This document shows, in pieces, positions 61,062 to 64,000 of a DNA stretch of 64,000 bases. This DNA is from Ailanthus altissimus (lineage: Eukaryota; Streptophyta; Magnoliopsida; Sapindales; Simaroubaceae), in the NCBI GenBank assembly GCA_946807835.1, contig OX327697.1, forward strand, positions 14,456,001 to 14,520,000. Reading direction: 5' to 3'. Positions within the stretch are counted from its first letter, which is position 1. Each line of letters begins with the position of its first letter. The position numbers were made by a program, and so were the translations under genes. The notes beneath the pieces were generated by a model. It was not told where the DNA came from, made no database searches, and saw only the letters and a program-made list of their open reading frames with translations.

Positions 61062-63300
61062 TTATCGGTGACGGGGACGGAGATCATATTTTGTTTTTAT
61101 AGAAGAGGTCGTGATCCAATTCTCTCCAACATTTTCTGGAATTATGTAGTTAGGGTCCTCAAAATCATCAACTTCCTCGGATAAATCTGTATCGATCCAT
61201 GAAGACCAGTCTACATCACTATCTGTATCCCATGACAATTCTTTGCTTCTTTGCATGTCATTAATCTTCTCAAGTAATGTCAGTAGCATATGGTGATTCA
61301 AGACTTCATAGTCCCTGTATAACATCAAAGTATTTTTTTTCAGTAAAATTCTACGAGTCTTTCATCCTGGAACTTTGAGATTTTTCAGTAGATATACCTG
61401 TATTTATAAATGGCATGAAGAAGCTGAAACCCAGCAACGAGCAGAAATAGTGATCGAACTAAGTTGACCATCCATGTTTGTTGCTCAATATCACTTGTTG
61501 TGAAACGGAATATCGCTACTTCTATCAAGAATGTAAGGCACAGCCCTGTAAACAAATAACATTCTACTTAAGTGCGTTGATTTTAACGAGTCTGACGGTT
61601 TCCATGAACAAAAAAAAAAAACAAAGATAGATAAAAATATGTATACCAAGATATAACCTGGGCCTAACAGTATATGTTTGCTTTGTGCTGGTGAACATGT
61701 AGATGACAAATATAGACAGAGAGTAGAGGAAGAAAGCTTTAATCATTCGCGATTCCATCAACATGGCATTGTGCAAAGCAAACAGCTTATCCAGAGCAAT
61801 GAACATGCTAGCTTGCTTTGATTCAAAAGCTTCCTGCAAAATAGGAAACCACATTTAAACACCAATCCAAGCAGTTTCCATAAGATAGAATTTTAAGTCC
61901 AAAACGAAATGCAAACCTGAGCTGCCAGAATCGACCTTGAGTTTTCTACCAGGTGATCATGGACTTTTTGAAGCTGTTCTTGACGCTTGAGAAGCTCTTC
62001 CTGTTGTCTGTGGCCATATTCAGCTAATTCTTGCAGAGTATTCCTGTAATTCAGAAAGGAATTCTTGAGAAACTTTATTAAATTTCCTGAATCCAATTCA
62101 GACTTATCAATTGATTGCTAAGTTACCTGCTCTCTTGAAGTGCTTCTGACTGAAATTTAGTTAAAAATTGAAGACCCTCAATCGCTGTAGTCTGCCCATG
62201 AAGAAGATGTTGTTGCTTATCTAATGAATCCGTCGTCATGCTCCCAATATCGTCAGCCTTTCTTTGCAGATTTTCCATCCTTGAAAACATTGCATCTCCA
62301 ACTTTGCTGATCTTCTTCTCTATTTCAATAGTCTCATATTTCAAGTTATCCACTTCTTTGCCCAAATCACTATAAGCATCATGAAGCATTGTCATTCCTT
62401 CATCCAATTTCTCTTGCATTCTCTCCTGTCCTTCTTGCAACTCTGATTGAGAAGCTGCAATTTCCTTGGATTGATTGAAAACAACTTCTGAATGCCTCGA
62501 TAAAACATCCATATGATCCTGAACAACCTTCGCTCTTGCAGCTACGTTTTGAACCTGGTGATGAATCGAATTCAACGACTCGTGAATCTGGTTTGAGCTC
62601 TGGAGTAGAGTATCAGATTTCTCTTCTATGATTTCCAATTTGTGTTCTGCATAATCCGCTGAACTTTTAAGCTCATTCACCAGTCTCTCTGTTTCATACT
62701 GGAACGCATGAGCCCTGTTAAAAAAAAAAACAGTAAAATCTAGTCAGTCACCAATTGAAAACCAAAAGTTCAGATTCGATTTACTTAAAGAATTGTACTT
62801 AACTGTAACTGATAGCAGATAGAGTTAGTTTCCAATAAGAATGCAAGATAAATCTTATGCTCCTTGTCATCTAAATTCTTTAAGCAATTAATCATAGCAG
62901 ATTTTGAATCACAATAGGGAAATGCAGGCCTCCCAGAATCCTTTTGAAAGCAATCACTAAGATGCCAAGCAAATCTAGAGCGCTTCTCTTCAACGGCAAC
63001 AATCTCTGAGCACCCGGCAAAGAGATGCCTATAAGCATTTTGCCAACAAGTGTTTGAGCCAACCAATTTCCTTTTAGAATCTTCAACAAGCTGCTTCCCC
63101 TTCTCATTCTGAATACCCTTCATAGAGAATTCAGCAATAAAACCATTGGAAACATCTTTTGTCCTCGAAGAATAATCATTTTGTCTAGTGTTTTCTGTAG
63201 AAGAGCTCGAAGAAAACCAACCCCATGACTGACATCTTGGCGAAATCAAGAGTAAGATGAAAAGAAACAAAAGATGTGGAGGATGATGACGATGACCCAT
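61062..63300 (-). CDS. GEX1: GEX1-type nuclear fusion protein (Kar5/Brambleberry family), six exons
   Basis: Membrane protein of the nuclear envelope needed in plants for gametophyte development and nuclear fusion (knowledge of the Arabidopsis GEX1 and yeast Kar5 families). Inferred exons: 63300-62804, 62714-62127, 62043-61917, 61833-61647, 61545-61398, 61314-61062. All have GT/AG borders and sum to 1800 bases, 599 residues, which stays in frame. Residues 1-25 are a signal peptide (LLFLFILLLIS). A Cys-rich domain covers about 60-165 (NTCWQNAYRHLFAGC, PYCDSKSAMINC, SICYQLQ). A long coiled coil covers about 170-420. Three membrane segments lie near 434-452, 464-480 and 491-512, followed by DYEVLNHHMLL and an acidic tail ending RPRHR. 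No defects seen. Confidence 0.93.
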
Positions 63301-64000
63301 TTGATTATTCTGTTATTAATAACTAACTCTTAATCTACTTGGATCCTGCACCACATATTTTCAAACCTGCAATAAACACACAACATTCATATTCATGTAG
63401 TTTAACCTTCCAGTTATGCACGCACAACAATTTGTGTAAATCATATGTATGCTTATATAGGGTAAAGGTAGAAATTTTCTCGGACTAAATAACAAAGAGA
63501 CTTGAAGTGCAAGAAATGAAAGCCGAAAAGGATTAATCGGAAAAGACAATTATGATGGATTGTGACTGAAAAATTAAAAAAAAATTAGAAAAAAATTAAA
63601 CGGGCAATATGCCATTCAAAAGATTGCGAAGTACGCAGTTTCATTGATTGCAACAAGCAATAATGAAAAGGACAAGTAGAATATGAAGAGCAAAAGACAA
63701 CTTAAAGTCGTTTTCTTCACATCTAGTATTGACTTTTTTACCTACAAATAATTTCAGCTCTTTTCAATAAAGATTAAGGCGTTTCCTGGCCGCTATCAAA
63801 TTCAAGTTCATTGTCTTTTTAATAATATAACGCATATATTATCCAATTATTCACCGAAAGCGACAAAGAATTCCCAGAAAGGAGAAAAATATAAATACTT
63901 AACAAAACAAAAACCCATAGGACAAAGACAATTCACCGAAGAAGGTGTTATCTACGGTTTCATTGATAGAATAAAACAGAACACAAACATTATAGCAGCC
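63301..64000 (-). promoter_or_regulatory. Upstream region of the GEX1-type gene
   Basis: Presumed 5' UTR and promoter, read on the minus strand. A possible leader-intron acceptor TTTATTGCAG/GTTTG lies near 63366, which would put an intron between promoter and start codon. No TATA box can be chosen with confidence. The 62-codon frame at 63361-63549 has no recognisable features and is not called. Confidence 0.4.

Overview
The window reads as nuclear DNA of a flowering plant, most likely a eudicot. It is AT-rich, has almost no long open reading frames, is packed with nested LTR retrotransposons of plant-specific lineages (Athila, Tat, Tekay chromovirus, Ty1/copia), and ends with two intron-containing plant genes. 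The species cannot be named from the sequence alone.

Layout. 1-1966 is AT-rich spacer. 1967-5652 holds a solo LTR of a long-LTR copia family, a degenerate AT repeat and an Athila-type LTR fragment. 5653-28043 is one decayed Athila retrotransposon (+ strand: gag, protease, RT, integrase) blown apart by later insertions: a solo Athila-type LTR inside integrase (10182-11362), a solo copia LTR (13016-15262), and an 11.2-kb Tekay-clade chromovirus on the minus strand (15360-26552) inserted in the Athila 3' LTR. The Tekay element has a 2.8-kb solo LTR (20032-22805) inserted in its own reverse transcriptase. 28070-31560 is a wrecked Tat-lineage pol. 31574-33060 is a Mutator-like non-autonomous element with a second one nested in it. 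33072-36603 has a minus-strand remnant and a GC-rich solo LTR. 36604-45242 is a structurally complete but coding-dead Ty1/copia element with 2.1-kb LTRs. 45243-51090 is spacer with a fragment of the GFA-domain gene, a solo copia LTR and a small MITE. 51091-55990 is a second Tat-type pol remnant, split by another copia solo LTR. 57085-57785 is a DUF1985-type transposon gene remnant.

Real host genes are confined to the last 5 kb: a GFA-domain (CENP-V/S-like family) small zinc protein on the + strand (CDS 60466-60888, with an inferred 5' UTR intron) and, converging on it, a six-exon GEX1/Kar5-type nuclear-fusion membrane protein on the minus strand (61062-63300, inferred 599 residues). Their coding ends are only 173 bp apart. 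They share no obvious pathway.

Nine insertions could be bounded with target-site duplications read directly from the sequence (TSDs CTCGA, GTATT, CATAG, CAAAC, AATAA, CCTAC perfect; AAGAT/AAGGT, AATAG/CATAG and a 9-bp pair with one mismatch each), and the outer Mutator-like element has an 11-bp pair with one mismatch. I found no convincing new biological system. The best leads are the pair of nested Mutator-like elements with a 24-bp GGCCATTTTGGCC-type minisatellite, the GFA gene fragment stranded among repeats 14 kb from its parent, a perfect 41-bp-arm hairpin in one LTR, and a UTR intron made of serial duplications. All exon joins, lineage names and homology calls were made by eye from motif recognition; none were searched.
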